Source of the DNA: DASRQK01 sp964401685
GTDB taxonomy: Bacteria; Bacteroidota; Bacteroidia; Sphingobacteriales; Sphingobacteriaceae
DNA length: 64,000 bases
NCBI GenBank assembly: GCA_964401685.1
Contig: CAYNZH010000002.1
Location: forward strand, 1-64,000
Reading direction: 5' to 3'
A program made the translations under genes and the position numbers. This document shows, piece by piece, positions 17,845 to 25,713 of this stretch. The notes beneath the pieces were generated by a model. That model saw only the letters and a list, made by a program, of their open reading frames with translations. It made no database searches and was not told where the DNA came from. Each line of letters starts with the position of its first letter. Position 1 is the first letter of the stretch.

Positions 17845-18504
17845 ATGAAATTTCACAAAGAAGGCTACACGAGCCTTGCGCTGACCGTTTTGGTTATTTT
17901 GCTTGCCAATGCAGCCGTTCGCTACTGGGCCGCGGACAACACCGTACTGACCTGGACAACCTATATCCTGTCTTTTATCTTGTTTATTACGATTTTGCAG
18001 TTCTTCAGAAGTCCGACCCGGCGTATTCTGCAGGGCGAAAAAACGGTGCTTTGTCCAGCCGATGGCAAAGTCGTTATCATCGAGGAGGTTGAGGAACCCG
18101 AGTATTTTCAGGGTAAAAGGCTTCAACTTTCGGTCTTCATGTCGCCGATCAATGTCCATGTCAACCGCAATCCCATCAGCGGAAAGATTAAGTATTTTAA
18201 ATACCATCCAGGTAAATACCTTGTTGCCTGGCACCCCAAGTCCTCTACGTTGAATGAAAGAACGTCCGTCGTAATTGGCACTCCGGATGGCCACGAGGTC
18301 CTGGTCCGACAGATCGCTGGGCTACTAGCCCGCAGGATCGTCTGGTATATCAAAGAAGGAGACGAAGTTCAACAGGGCGAGGAATTTGGTTTCATAAAAT
18401 TTGGATCCAGAGTCGACCTGTTCTTGCCCCTCGATACAAAGATCGATGTCAAAGTGGGCGATACGGTAAAAGGCGGCGTCACAATCTTGGGCCACCTGGC
18501 ATAA
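17845..18504 (+). CDS. psd: phosphatidylserine decarboxylase family protein
   Basis: Makes phosphatidylethanolamine from phosphatidylserine. At 219 residues it is the short PSD-A type found in many non-enteric bacteria. One or two N-terminal transmembrane segments (about 7-45) precede the catalytic domain. Landmarks are VLCPADGKVV, FMSPINVHVNRNP and the autocleavage site FGSRVDLFLP near the C-terminus, where the Ser becomes the pyruvoyl group. The histidine kinase gene begins one base after the stop, so the two are surely cotranscribed. Confidence 0.95.
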   Translation: MKFHKEGYTSLALTVLVILLANAAVRYWAADNTVLTWTTYILSFILFITILQFFRSPTRRILQGEKTVLCPADGKVVIIEEVEEPEYFQGKRLQLSVFMSPINVHVNRNPISGKIKYFKYHPGKYLVAWHPKSSTLNERTSVVIGTPDGHEVLVRQIAGLLARRIVWYIKEGDEVQQGEEFGFIKFGSRVDLFLPLDTKIDVKVGDTVKGGVTILGHLA

Positions 18505-18505
18505 A

Positions 18506-19537
18506 ATGAAGTTCAGAGATCTTGTTTTTATCAATGCCCTCATTGGGGCGAGTGCGATGGCCGCACTGACCTACTATTTTAGTCGGGACTGGATGATTAC
18601 GCTGGCGGTGCTGGTACTAAGCATGGTGCTGGGATTTTCGGTGTCAAACTATTTTTTCGGCAGGTATATAAATAATAAAATAAAGATCATCTACAAATTG
18701 ATCCACCACCTCAAACGGGGGAAAGACCTGAAAAGTGCAATGGGCGAGAAACTGAGTGCTGATCTGATTCGCGACGTCGAACAGGAAGTGAGGGACTGGG
18801 CCAAAGCCAAAGCCCAGGAAATCGACACACTGAAAGAACAGGAGAAATTTCGCAGAGAGTTTCTGACCAATGTTTCCCATGAATTCAAAACTCCGCTCTT
18901 TGCGATACAAGGCTATCTTGATGCCCTGCAGGAAGGGCTTATAGAAGACGATCGGGAGCTTGCCCAACAGTTTCTGGACAAAGCCAGTAAAAATCTCGAT
19001 CGCCTCAGTTACCTGATACACGACCTGGACGAGATATCCAAATTGGAAAGCGGGAAGTTTCCGGTAAACTATCAGATTTTCGATATCGCCACCCTGGTTC
19101 AGGAAGTCATGGAGTCAATGGAGGACAAAGCGGCGCCCTATCAAATACAGCTAGTCTTCAAAACCAAATACCAAGGCTCGACCCTTGTTTCCGCAGATCG
19201 TGATAAAATTACCCAAGTGCTCGTCAATCTGCTGGACAACTCCTTCAAGTATGGCAAGAAAAACGGCCACACCTATATAAGAATATACCCCTTATTCGAT
19301 CAAGTCCTGGTCGAAGTGACCGATGACGGCATTGGCATAGAAGAAAAGAGTCTTGTGCGCGTGTTCGAGCGGTTTTACAGGGCGGATAAAAGTCGCTCGC
19401 GCAAAATTGGCGGCAGCGGATTAGGGCTGGCGATTGTCAAGCATATCGTCGAAGCGCACCAGCAGACCATTACTGTCCGAAGCACCGAAGGCGTCGGGAC
19501 AACCTTTGCTTTTACACTCGAGAAGGCGAACCCTTAG
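18506..19537 (+). CDS. sensor histidine kinase
   Basis: A 343-residue membrane-bound kinase. Two N-terminal transmembrane segments (about 7-25 and 30-48) have almost no periplasmic loop, so it probably senses a membrane or cytoplasmic signal. HisKA has the phospho-accepting His in NVSHEFKTPL at residue 125. HATPase_c has N box QVLVNLLDNSFKYG, G1 DDGIGI and G2 GGSGLGLAIVKH. No response regulator lies nearby, so its partner must be encoded elsewhere. Coupling with phosphatidylserine decarboxylase suggests an envelope-related signal, but this is inference only. Confidence 0.95.
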   Translation: MKFRDLVFINALIGASAMAALTYYFSRDWMITLAVLVLSMVLGFSVSNYFFGRYINNKIKIIYKLIHHLKRGKDLKSAMGEKLSADLIRDVEQEVRDWAKAKAQEIDTLKEQEKFRREFLTNVSHEFKTPLFAIQGYLDALQEGLIEDDRELAQQFLDKASKNLDRLSYLIHDLDEISKLESGKFPVNYQIFDIATLVQEVMESMEDKAAPYQIQLVFKTKYQGSTLVSADRDKITQVLVNLLDNSFKYGKKNGHTYIRIYPLFDQVLVEVTDDGIGIEEKSLVRVFERFYRADKSRSRKIGGSGLGLAIVKHIVEAHQQTITVRSTEGVGTTFAFTLEKANP

Positions 19538-19699
19538 GATTTTTAAATACTCAGGAACATTTTTGGCAAAAATTTGTTATTACCTCTAGAATTAGGTGAT
19601 AATAAAGATGAATTTTATAAATATTTTTTCAAAATCAGAGGTAAAAGCAAAAAATGGAATAGTATTTGTAATTGGTAGCGATAGGAAAGTGTAAGCAGG

Positions 19700-19729
19700 T
19701 TGTCATAATCGAAATATTATCTAATTTTG
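19700..19729 (+). promoter_or_regulatory. promoter of OmpA gene: TTG-N19-TAATTTTG
   Basis: TTG at 19700-19702 and TAATTTTG at 19722-19729 are separated by 19 nt, a very good match to the Bacteroidota consensus. The predicted start of transcription is about 19733. This leaves a 13-nt leader to the ATG at 19746 or a 43-nt leader to the ATG at 19776. Confidence 0.7.
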
Positions 19730-19775
19730 CGCACACATTATACAAATGAAAATTTTTAACTTTAAAAAGAGGAGT

Positions 19776-21086
19776 ATGAATTATTCTACATTAAAAATGG
19801 CTGTTGCGGGACTGATCGTTTCGGTTCTCGGGTTGACCGAGGTAGCGCAGGCCCAAGAGCCGACTGTATTTGGAGGGAGATCACAATACAGAACTTGGAG
19901 TATTGGTGTAAAAGGTGGATTCACCGTGCCATCTACATTGGTAGGACCTGGAGGTACCCCACTACACAACGGCGTAAACGACCCATGGGATCACAAAATC
20001 CGCGAATGGTATGGTTTATCTGTCAAAAAGCAGTTCTCTAGCTGGTTTGGACTTCAGGCCGATATCGAGAGAGGTCGTGTACTAGGATACAACAAAACCG
20101 AAGTTACCGGTGCACCTTTCCAGTCAGCACTAGCAGAGTTTGATTATGCGGCTAGTCTTAATGGTGTGTTCCAATTGGCAACAATTGACTTCTTGAGAAG
20201 AGAAAATAGTGTAAATTTCTTTGCTACTATTGGTTACGGTTATACCGAATTTAACACGACCCGTCATACAAGCAATGATGGTAGCGGTGCAGATATCGAT
20301 GGTAGAAATAAAGATTGTGAAACTTTCTTGCCTTTGGGTGTCGGGATTAAATTTAAATTATCTGATCGCGTAGCGTTGAATTTGGGTCATACCATGTACC
20401 TATTGAATAGCTCCGAGCTATACGGTCCTACGCCAGCTGTCGCTAAAAACCGTTTCTCAACTGTTTACGGTGGTTTAGAATTTTCACTTGGATCGAGCAG
20501 CAAGCCTGATCTAGTATGGCACAACCCAGTTGCTATGATGTACGATGAGTTGAAAGATGAGTCGCTTAGAAATGAGCTTGAGGCTTTGAAGCAACGCGTT
20601 TCTACACTAGAAGGTGTTGTTGATCAGTTGAACACTGACTCTGACGGTGACGGTGTTTCTGACCGCTTTGACAAGTGCCCTGGTACTCCAGCTGGTACGC
20701 AAGTTGATGGATCCGGATGCCCAATCGAGTTCCCTGAGCCAGAAGTTCAAGATGACGCAGTTGGCGCTTACCAGAACATTCAGTTCGAGTTTGATAGCTC
20801 TGTTTTGAAGACCGAATCTTATTCTATCCTAGACAGATTGTCTTCAGAATTGCGTGAAAGTGGCAACTCAGTAACGTTGGAAGGACATGCTTCTGCCGAA
20901 GGTTCTGAAGCTTACAACATGCAACTTTCTGTTGATCGTGCGAACTCTGTAAAAACCTACTTGGTAAATTCAGGTGTTGCTGCAGCTAGAGTCAATACTG
21001 TTGGATACGGTGAAGAAAGACCGATTGCATCTAACTCTACTGAAGAAGGACGTGTCGTAAACCGTCGCGTTGAGATCAAAAGATAA
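19776..21086 (+). CDS. OmpA-family outer-membrane protein with TSP3 repeat
   Basis: A 436-residue porin-like protein. The signal peptide MNYSTLKMAVAGLIVSVLG...VAQA is followed by an outer-membrane beta-barrel domain (about 25-250) rich in aromatic strands, a short coiled segment (LEALKQRVSTLEGVVDQL), one thrombospondin type-3 calcium repeat (DSDGDGVSDRFDKCPGTPAG), and a C-terminal OmpA peptidoglycan-binding domain ending VNRRVEIKR. An in-frame ATG at 19746 adds 10 residues; 19776 gives a cleaner signal peptide and leader. A strong promoter and strong terminator flank it, so it is a monocistronic, probably abundant, protein. Confidence 0.93.
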   Translation: MNYSTLKMAVAGLIVSVLGLTEVAQAQEPTVFGGRSQYRTWSIGVKGGFTVPSTLVGPGGTPLHNGVNDPWDHKIREWYGLSVKKQFSSWFGLQADIERGRVLGYNKTEVTGAPFQSALAEFDYAASLNGVFQLATIDFLRRENSVNFFATIGYGYTEFNTTRHTSNDGSGADIDGRNKDCETFLPLGVGIKFKLSDRVALNLGHTMYLLNSSELYGPTPAVAKNRFSTVYGGLEFSLGSSSKPDLVWHNPVAMMYDELKDESLRNELEALKQRVSTLEGVVDQLNTDSDGDGVSDRFDKCPGTPAGTQVDGSGCPIEFPEPEVQDDAVGAYQNIQFEFDSSVLKTESYSILDRLSSELRESGNSVTLEGHASAEGSEAYNMQLSVDRANSVKTYLVNSGVAAARVNTVGYGEERPIASNSTEEGRVVNRRVEIKR

Positions 21087-21111
21087 GATTACTTTTATAT
21101 ATATTGAAAAA

Positions 21112-21142
21112 GGGGTGTCTCTGTGAGGCACCTCTTTTTTTT
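21112..21142 (+). terminator. rho-independent terminator of the OmpA gene
   Basis: GGGGTGTCTC, loop TGT, GAGGCACCTC form a 10-bp stem (two G-U pairs) followed directly by eight T. It lies 26 nt after the OmpA stop. Confidence 0.9.
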
Positions 21143-21143
21143 G

Positions 21144-21151
21144 TAACTTTG
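21144..21151 (+). promoter_or_regulatory. -7 promoter box (TAACTTTG)
   Basis: TAACTTTG, an exact TAnnTTTG match, begins 2 nt after the T-run of the terminator and ends 19 nt before the M16 peptidase ATG. Terminator and promoter are back to back. Confidence 0.55.
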
Positions 21152-21170
21152 CGCAAGATCCCGATCAAAT

Positions 21171-22397
21171 ATGGAGTTTTCTTTTTTTCAGTTGGATAAT
21201 GGTATTAGAGTGCTCTCACAGTCGGTTGATTCGCCGATTTCCCATGTTTGTATACTGGTCAAGGCCGGGTCAAGCGATGAGTCTGAGGGTCAGCATGGCA
21301 TGGCACATTTTATCGAACACCTGCTTTTCAAGAAAACGGAAAAAAGAAACACCAATCAGATACTTAACAGGCTGGAATCTATTGGTGCTGACCTGAACGC
21401 ATACACGACCAAGGAATACACATGCTTGCATGCATCGTTTTTGCAGCCCTATCTCAGCCGTGCCCTCGAACTCTTCGAAGATCTGATCTACCACTCCGTC
21501 TTTCCTGACGTAGAACTCGAAAAAGAAAAAGGGGTTATCCTGGATGAAATCGCCTCCTACCAGGACAGCCCCGAAGACGCGATCATGGATGATTTTGAAG
21601 ACTTGGTGTTTCAAGGACATCCCTTGGGCCACAACATTTTAGGAAGCGAAAAGGATATCCAACGCTTCGATCGGCAGGCTGTCCTTGACTTTTTGAAAAA
21701 TAATTACGGAACAAATGAAACCGTGATCGCCGTCAGTGGGAGGCATTCGAACAGCGAAGTAGAAAGAAAAGTGCAGAAGTATTTCGGCCACCTGGCCGAG
21801 AGGGAAAAGAGGCGATCAAAATCTATCTTACCCCTGGTCAAGCCAGTGGAAATTCTCCAGGAGAGGCCCATCAACCAAGTCCACTATGTGCTCGGCTCGA
21901 CAGCGTATTCCATCAATCACGAAAAGCGTGTGGGTCTTTCCCTGCTCAATAATTACCTAGGAGGCATGGGGATGAGCGCTAAACTCAACATGGTCGTCCG
22001 CGAAAAGCATGGTATTGCCTATACTATTGAGTCGAACTATTCCTCCTACGAGGATACTGGCCTGTTTTCGGTTTACTTCGGGACGGACACGGAAAAATTT
22101 AAAAAAGCCAGAACGCTGGTTCTCCGGGAGTTCAGAAAATTGCAGGAAACTCCGTTCGGCGTGCTGTCCCTGCATCAGATGAAGCAGAAATTTAAAGGGC
22201 AAATCGCTCTGGGTGAGGAAAATAGACTGGGTCTGATCATAGCCCAAGCCAAAAACGTCCTGGACAAAGGGAAAATAATTACTTTAGCGGAGTTGTTCCA
22301 TCAAATTGATGCAGTGACTTCTGACGAAATTCTGGAAATTTCCAGAGAAATTCTTGCGGAAGACAAACTTTATTCGCTCAGCTTTGTCCCCCAATAA
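21171..22397 (+). CDS. M16 family zinc peptidase (insulinase-like)
   Basis: A 408-residue processing-peptidase-like protein with no signal peptide. The inverted zinc site HFIEH is in GMAHFIEHLLFKKT near residue 44-48, and the distal Glu ligand is in EKEKGVILDEIASYQD about 75 residues later. The C-terminal M16 half follows from about residue 180 (YSINHEKRVGLSLLNNYLGG). This is the PqqL/YmxG-like single-chain type that works as a dimer. Its substrates are unknown. fabD begins 37 bp after the stop. Confidence 0.94.
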   Translation: MEFSFFQLDNGIRVLSQSVDSPISHVCILVKAGSSDESEGQHGMAHFIEHLLFKKTEKRNTNQILNRLESIGADLNAYTTKEYTCLHASFLQPYLSRALELFEDLIYHSVFPDVELEKEKGVILDEIASYQDSPEDAIMDDFEDLVFQGHPLGHNILGSEKDIQRFDRQAVLDFLKNNYGTNETVIAVSGRHSNSEVERKVQKYFGHLAEREKRRSKSILPLVKPVEILQERPINQVHYVLGSTAYSINHEKRVGLSLLNNYLGGMGMSAKLNMVVREKHGIAYTIESNYSSYEDTGLFSVYFGTDTEKFKKARTLVLREFRKLQETPFGVLSLHQMKQKFKGQIALGEENRLGLIIAQAKNVLDKGKIITLAELFHQIDAVTSDEILEISREILAEDKLYSLSFVPQ

Positions 22398-22434
22398 TGC
22401 GATTATTTAACAGAAATTCTTTTATATTGCAAGC

Positions 22435-23322
22435 ATGAAAAAAGCGTACTTATTTCCAGGCCAGGGAGCGCAGTTCGTTGGAATGGCCCAAGATCTCTAT
22501 GGGTACAGTGCCCAAACCAAGGAAAGATTTGAGCAAGCCAACGAAATTCTGGGCTTTAGAATCACCGACACCATGTTTTCCGGAACCGAAGACGAGCTGA
22601 AGCAGACTCGGGTCACTCAGCCAGCGATCTTTCTGCACGCGGTGATCATGGCAGAGGCCTTTGGCCCCAAATTCGACCCACAAATGGTGGCTGGCCATTC
22701 GCTGGGGGAGTTTTCCGCCTTGGTGGCAGCCGGTGCCTTGACTTTCGAGGATGGCCTCAGGCTCGTCGCTGCCCGTGCAAATGCCATGCAAAAGGCGACT
22801 GAACTTCAGCCTTCTACGATGGCAGCAGTTCTAGGTCTAGACGATTTTACGGTAGAGGACATTTGCCAGCGTGTAGACGAAGTCGTCGTGCCAGCCAATT
22901 ACAATTGCCCTGGGCAACTCGTGATCTCCGGAACTATAGACGGGATCGACCGCGCCTGCGAACTTTTACTGGAGGCAGGTGCAAAGAGAGCTTTAAAGTT
23001 GAATGTAGGCGGCGCTTTTCATTCGCCTCTGATGGAATCAGCTAAGGTCGAATTGCAAGCAGCGATAGAAAAAGTTAGTATACAGGAACCGCGCTGCCCC
23101 ATCTACCAGAACGTCAACGCGCAGCCTCATACAGACCCAAAGGAAATCAAGGACAACTTGATCGCTCAGCTAACGGGGCCTGTCCGTTGGACGCAGTCTG
23201 TCGAGGCCATGATCCAGGACGGAGCAGTCCAGATGATAGAAGTCGGCCCCGGAAAAGTTTTGCAAGGACTTGTAAAAAAGATCAACCGCCAAATCCCCGC
23301 AGAATCCCTTATTCTGGACTAA
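22435..23322 (+). CDS. fabD: malonyl-CoA:ACP transacylase
   Basis: Loads malonate onto acyl carrier protein to start fatty-acid elongation. At 295 residues it is of normal length. The N-terminus LFPGQGAQFVGM, the nucleophile Ser in GHSLGEFSAL near residue 87, the catalytic His in GGAFHSPLM near residue 200 and QNVNA are all present. No other fab genes are adjacent. It is convergent with metK, with 31 bp between the two stops. Confidence 0.97.
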   Translation: MKKAYLFPGQGAQFVGMAQDLYGYSAQTKERFEQANEILGFRITDTMFSGTEDELKQTRVTQPAIFLHAVIMAEAFGPKFDPQMVAGHSLGEFSALVAAGALTFEDGLRLVAARANAMQKATELQPSTMAAVLGLDDFTVEDICQRVDEVVVPANYNCPGQLVISGTIDGIDRACELLLEAGAKRALKLNVGGAFHSPLMESAKVELQAAIEKVSIQEPRCPIYQNVNAQPHTDPKEIKDNLIAQLTGPVRWTQSVEAMIQDGAVQMIEVGPGKVLQGLVKKINRQIPAESLILD

Positions 23323-23336
23323 TTCCAGACTAAACC

Positions 23337-23357
23337 CTGATCGGATCTGCCGATCAG
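23337..23357. terminator. hairpin between fabD and metK
   Basis: CTGATCGG, loop ATCTG, CCGATCAG form a perfect 8-bp stem that overlaps the metK stop codon. A second, 6-bp hairpin (23313-23329) surrounds the fabD stop. Neither strand has a proper T-run next to the stem, so bidirectional termination is plausible but not proven. Confidence 0.4.
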
Positions 23358-24610
23358 AGGTCAAAAGCGGCTTTTATTTTGTCGACATAATCGAGTTTTT
23401 CCCACGTGAAAAGCTCAACAACCATAGACTTTGTTTGCCCTGAGCTGTTTTCGAAGGTCTTCGTGACAGTTTGGGGCTTTCTTCCCATATGACCGTAAGC
23501 AGCAGTCTCCCCGTAAATCGGCTGTCGCAACTTTAGTCTCGTCTCTATTCCATAAGGAGTCATGTCAAACAATTCCTGGATTTTGTCTGCGATCTCTGCG
23601 TCTCGCCATCCATTTTTAGCAGTCCCAAAGGTATTGACATAGAACCCAATAGGATCCTTTACGCCAATAGCGTACGAAATCTGAACCAATATTTCATCGG
23701 CCACACCCGCCGCAACCAGATTTTTGGCGATATGCCGTGTCGCATAAGCCGCAGAGCGATCGACTTTCGACGGATCCTTCCCTGAAAAGGCACCGCCACC
23801 GTGACCGCCTTTACCACCATAGGTGTCCACGATGATTTTCCTTCCGGTCAGCCCGGTGTCACCATGAGGTCCGCCAATAACAAATTTTCCCGTAGGATTG
23901 ATGTGGTATTTAATGTTTTCCGTGAAAAGAGCCTGCAACTCTGGTTTTAGCTGCTGCTTTACCCTGGGAATCACAATTTCAATGATATCCTGCTTGATCT
24001 TCGCGAGCATACGTTCCTCGTCACTGTCAAAATCGTCATGCTGGGTGGAAATTACAATGGAATCTATCCTTAGAGGTTTCTGATCATCACCGTATTCCAA
24101 CGTGACCTGGGATTTTGCGTCGGGCCGCAGATACGTAATTTCATTATTTTCCCGTCTCAGCGCAGCGAGCTCAATAAGTATTTTGTGGGAAAGATCCAAC
24201 GCAAGCGGCATGTGATTTTCGGTCTCATTGGTTGCGTAGCCAAACATAATGCCCTGGTCGCCGGCGCCCTGATCCTCCTTGCGAGCCCGGTCGACACCGC
24301 GGTTGATGTCGGGGGACTGTTCATGCAGGGCAGACAAAATGCCACAGGAATTTGCCTCAAACATATAAGCCGACTTGGTATATCCAATGCGCTCGATCAC
24401 CTGACGTGTGAGTTTTTGGACGTCCAAGTAGATGTTAGACTTGATTTCTCCCGCTAAAACCACCTGGCCAGTAGTGACCAGGGTCTCAATCGCTACACGG
24501 GCTTCGGGGTCCCAAGCCAGGAAATTGTCTATCAAATGGTCGGAAATCTGATCTGCAATCTTGTCCGGATGGCCTTCTGAAACAGACTCAGACGTAAATA
24601 AATAGGGCAT
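23354..24610 (-). CDS. metK: S-adenosylmethionine synthetase
   Basis: Makes S-adenosylmethionine from methionine and ATP. At 418 residues it is slightly longer than the E. coli enzyme. Motifs: TSESVSEGHPDKIADQISD at the N-terminus, the loop GAGDQGIMFGYA near residue 118, and the P-loop-like GGKGGHGGGAFSGKDP with DRSAAYATRH. It is monocistronic. A perfect promoter and a leader of about 140 nt precede it; the leader carries structure that may sense its product (see 24642-24739). Confidence 0.98.
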   Translation of the reverse strand: MPYLFTSESVSEGHPDKIADQISDHLIDNFLAWDPEARVAIETLVTTGQVVLAGEIKSNIYLDVQKLTRQVIERIGYTKSAYMFEANSCGILSALHEQSPDINRGVDRARKEDQGAGDQGIMFGYATNETENHMPLALDLSHKILIELAALRRENNEITYLRPDAKSQVTLEYGDDQKPLRIDSIVISTQHDDFDSDEERMLAKIKQDIIEIVIPRVKQQLKPELQALFTENIKYHINPTGKFVIGGPHGDTGLTGRKIIVDTYGGKGGHGGGAFSGKDPSKVDRSAAYATRHIAKNLVAAGVADEILVQISYAIGVKDPIGFYVNTFGTAKNGWRDAEIADKIQELFDMTPYGIETRLKLRQPIYGETAAYGHMGRKPQTVTKTFENSSGQTKSMVVELFTWEKLDYVDKIKAAFDL

Positions 24611-24617
24611 AAATCTT

Positions 24618-24650
24618 CTTTAATTAAGAATATCAAATAAATAATTAAAG
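24618..24650 (-). promoter_or_regulatory. AT-rich hairpin just before the metK start
   Basis: On the minus strand CTTTAATTA and TAATTAAAG, 15 nt apart, form a 9-bp stem ending 7 nt before the ATG. It could control access to the start codon, acting as the expression platform of the upstream leader element. Confidence 0.35.
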
Positions 24651-24739
24651 TGGAAATGACGTTTACGGTAGGGTATTAGCACTTTTTTACCGTGGTTGCA
24701 ATCTTTGTGCCCTCCGGGGGCATGCGCAAATCAGTCCAC
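24651..24739 (-). ncRNA. structured metK 5' leader, candidate SAM-sensing riboswitch
   Basis: Read on the minus strand, the leader holds a hairpin TGCCC-CCGGA-GGGCA, then GCAACC, a short A-rich stretch and GTGCTAATACC. The last two blocks resemble the S-box (SAM-I) core strings GGCAACC and GGTGCTAATTCC. Closing pairs GTGGA (24739-24735) with TCCAC (24654-24650), and ACGGTA with TACCGT, can enclose the element. The 5' half lacks the usual SAM-I kink-turn block GGAGGGA-GGCCC in full, so identity is uncertain; a divergent SAM riboswitch is my best guess because of the position before metK. Control may be translational through the hairpin at 24618-24650. Confidence 0.45.
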
Positions 24740-24751
24740 ATTATAGTTCTG

Positions 24752-24783
24752 CAAAAGTACAACACTTTGGCCTGATTCCCAAA
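24752..24783 (-). promoter_or_regulatory. metK promoter: TTTG-N20-TACTTTTG
   Basis: On the minus strand TTTG (24783-24780) and TACTTTTG (24759-24752) are 20 nt apart, a full match to the Bacteroidota consensus. Transcription should begin near 24748, giving a leader of about 140 nt before metK. Confidence 0.75.
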
Positions 24784-24875
24784 TTCTCCTCGCTTGAATT
24801 CCTCCCAGCAATATTAAGCGAATATTAAAAAATCCACTTAAAAAATAAATAGTACAATTTCAGCATTTTTATTAT

Positions 24876-24883
24876 TACTTTTG
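24876..24883 (+). promoter_or_regulatory. -7 promoter box (TACTTTTG)
   Basis: TACTTTTG matches TAnnTTTG. It lies 120 nt before the eIF1-like gene at 25004 and would give a long leader (about 24887-25003) in which I see no clear structure. Confidence 0.4.
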
Positions 24884-25003
24884 ATTAACCAATAGGTGAC
24901 TTGAAAATTTAAAATTTAACGAAGGACAATATAAGGGCATCTTTAAACGTTTGAATTTGGCCGTGTAATAGTGATTTCGCGAGTTTTACGGGGATTTTAA
25001 GGG

Positions 25004-25348
25004 ATGAATAGAAAAAAGCAGCAGTACAGTGGCGTAGTTTACTCGACTTCAGATGATTTTGAGTTCCAGGACGAGTCTGGGGAAGAAACATTCGAAACGC
25101 TACCGGCGTCTGAACAGAAACTCAGGATTCGACTGGACAAAAAAGCGCGCAAGGGAAAAGCAGTCACCCTGGTCAGCGGTTTTGTCGGAACGGACGAAGA
25201 TTTGACTGCATTGAGCCAACTCCTCAAGCGTAAGTGCGCCGTGGGAGGAAGTGTCAAAGAAGGCGAAATCGTCATTCAGGGCGACTTTCGTGAGCGGATA
25301 AGCTCCCTTTTGCTGGATCAAGGCTATAATGTAAAAATGTTGGGATAA
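25004..25348 (+). CDS. SUI1/eIF1-like translation factor (YciH type)
   Basis: A 114-residue protein: about 45 charged, probably flexible N-terminal residues, then the SUI1 domain. Landmarks are KLRIRLDKKARKGKAVTLVSGF, the basic beta-strand segment of SUI1/eIF1 proteins, LLKRKCAVGGSVKEGEI and the terminal QGDFRERISSLL. Bacterial YciH homologues affect start-site fidelity in vitro; the role here is inferred from the family. It stands alone, divergent from metK, with no close downstream partner. Confidence 0.9.
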   Translation: MNRKKQQYSGVVYSTSDDFEFQDESGEETFETLPASEQKLRIRLDKKARKGKAVTLVSGFVGTDEDLTALSQLLKRKCAVGGSVKEGEIVIQGDFRERISSLLLDQGYNVKMLG

Positions 25349-25713
25349 AGAATGACCCGTTTCTGACGTCAATAGAGGATCCGGTAAAAGATCCAATCTG
25401 CCAAGTTGTTCACTCTTACAGGATTGAATGCAGATTTGCTGACAGATTACCGGGTTAGGCAGGCAAGAAATATCAGGGTAGTAGGGAAAGGATGTTTTTG
25501 GTGTTTTTTCTCGATTAATTTGCAAATGCAAAAAAAAATGGTTTTCATTGCAAAATAATACTTCAGTTGTTGAAGTAGAAATGGTTGAAACGAGTTCGGT
25601 GAAACGATGCTGCTGCTGTCCATCGAGACGCGTTTTGACTCACAAAGACTAACAAGCATATTAATAATTTTAAAAAATCATATTTACAACTTTAAAATCT
25701 AAATTTTAGAAAA
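25349..25713. other. 365-bp intergenic region before the exb operon
   Basis: No coding frame here looks real. It contains a perfect 7-bp hairpin (TACTTCA, loop GTTGT, TGAAGTA at 25559-25577), a pair ACCCG/CGGGT about 90 nt apart, and an A-run region with near-palindromic TTTGCAAATGCAAA. No exact TAnnTTTG box with a -33 partner precedes exbB. It probably holds the exb promoter and may hold a leader RNA. Confidence 0.5.

Noticed and set aside
19585..19615. Inverted repeat ATTACCT...AGGTGAT after the histidine kinase gene
   Set aside because: Only 7 bp with a G-T pair, no T-run; too weak to call a terminator.
25447..25659. 70-codon minus-strand frame in the intergenic region before exbB
   Set aside because: Starts without a promoter box, is low in conserved-looking residues, and ends in A/T-rich sequence; likely chance.
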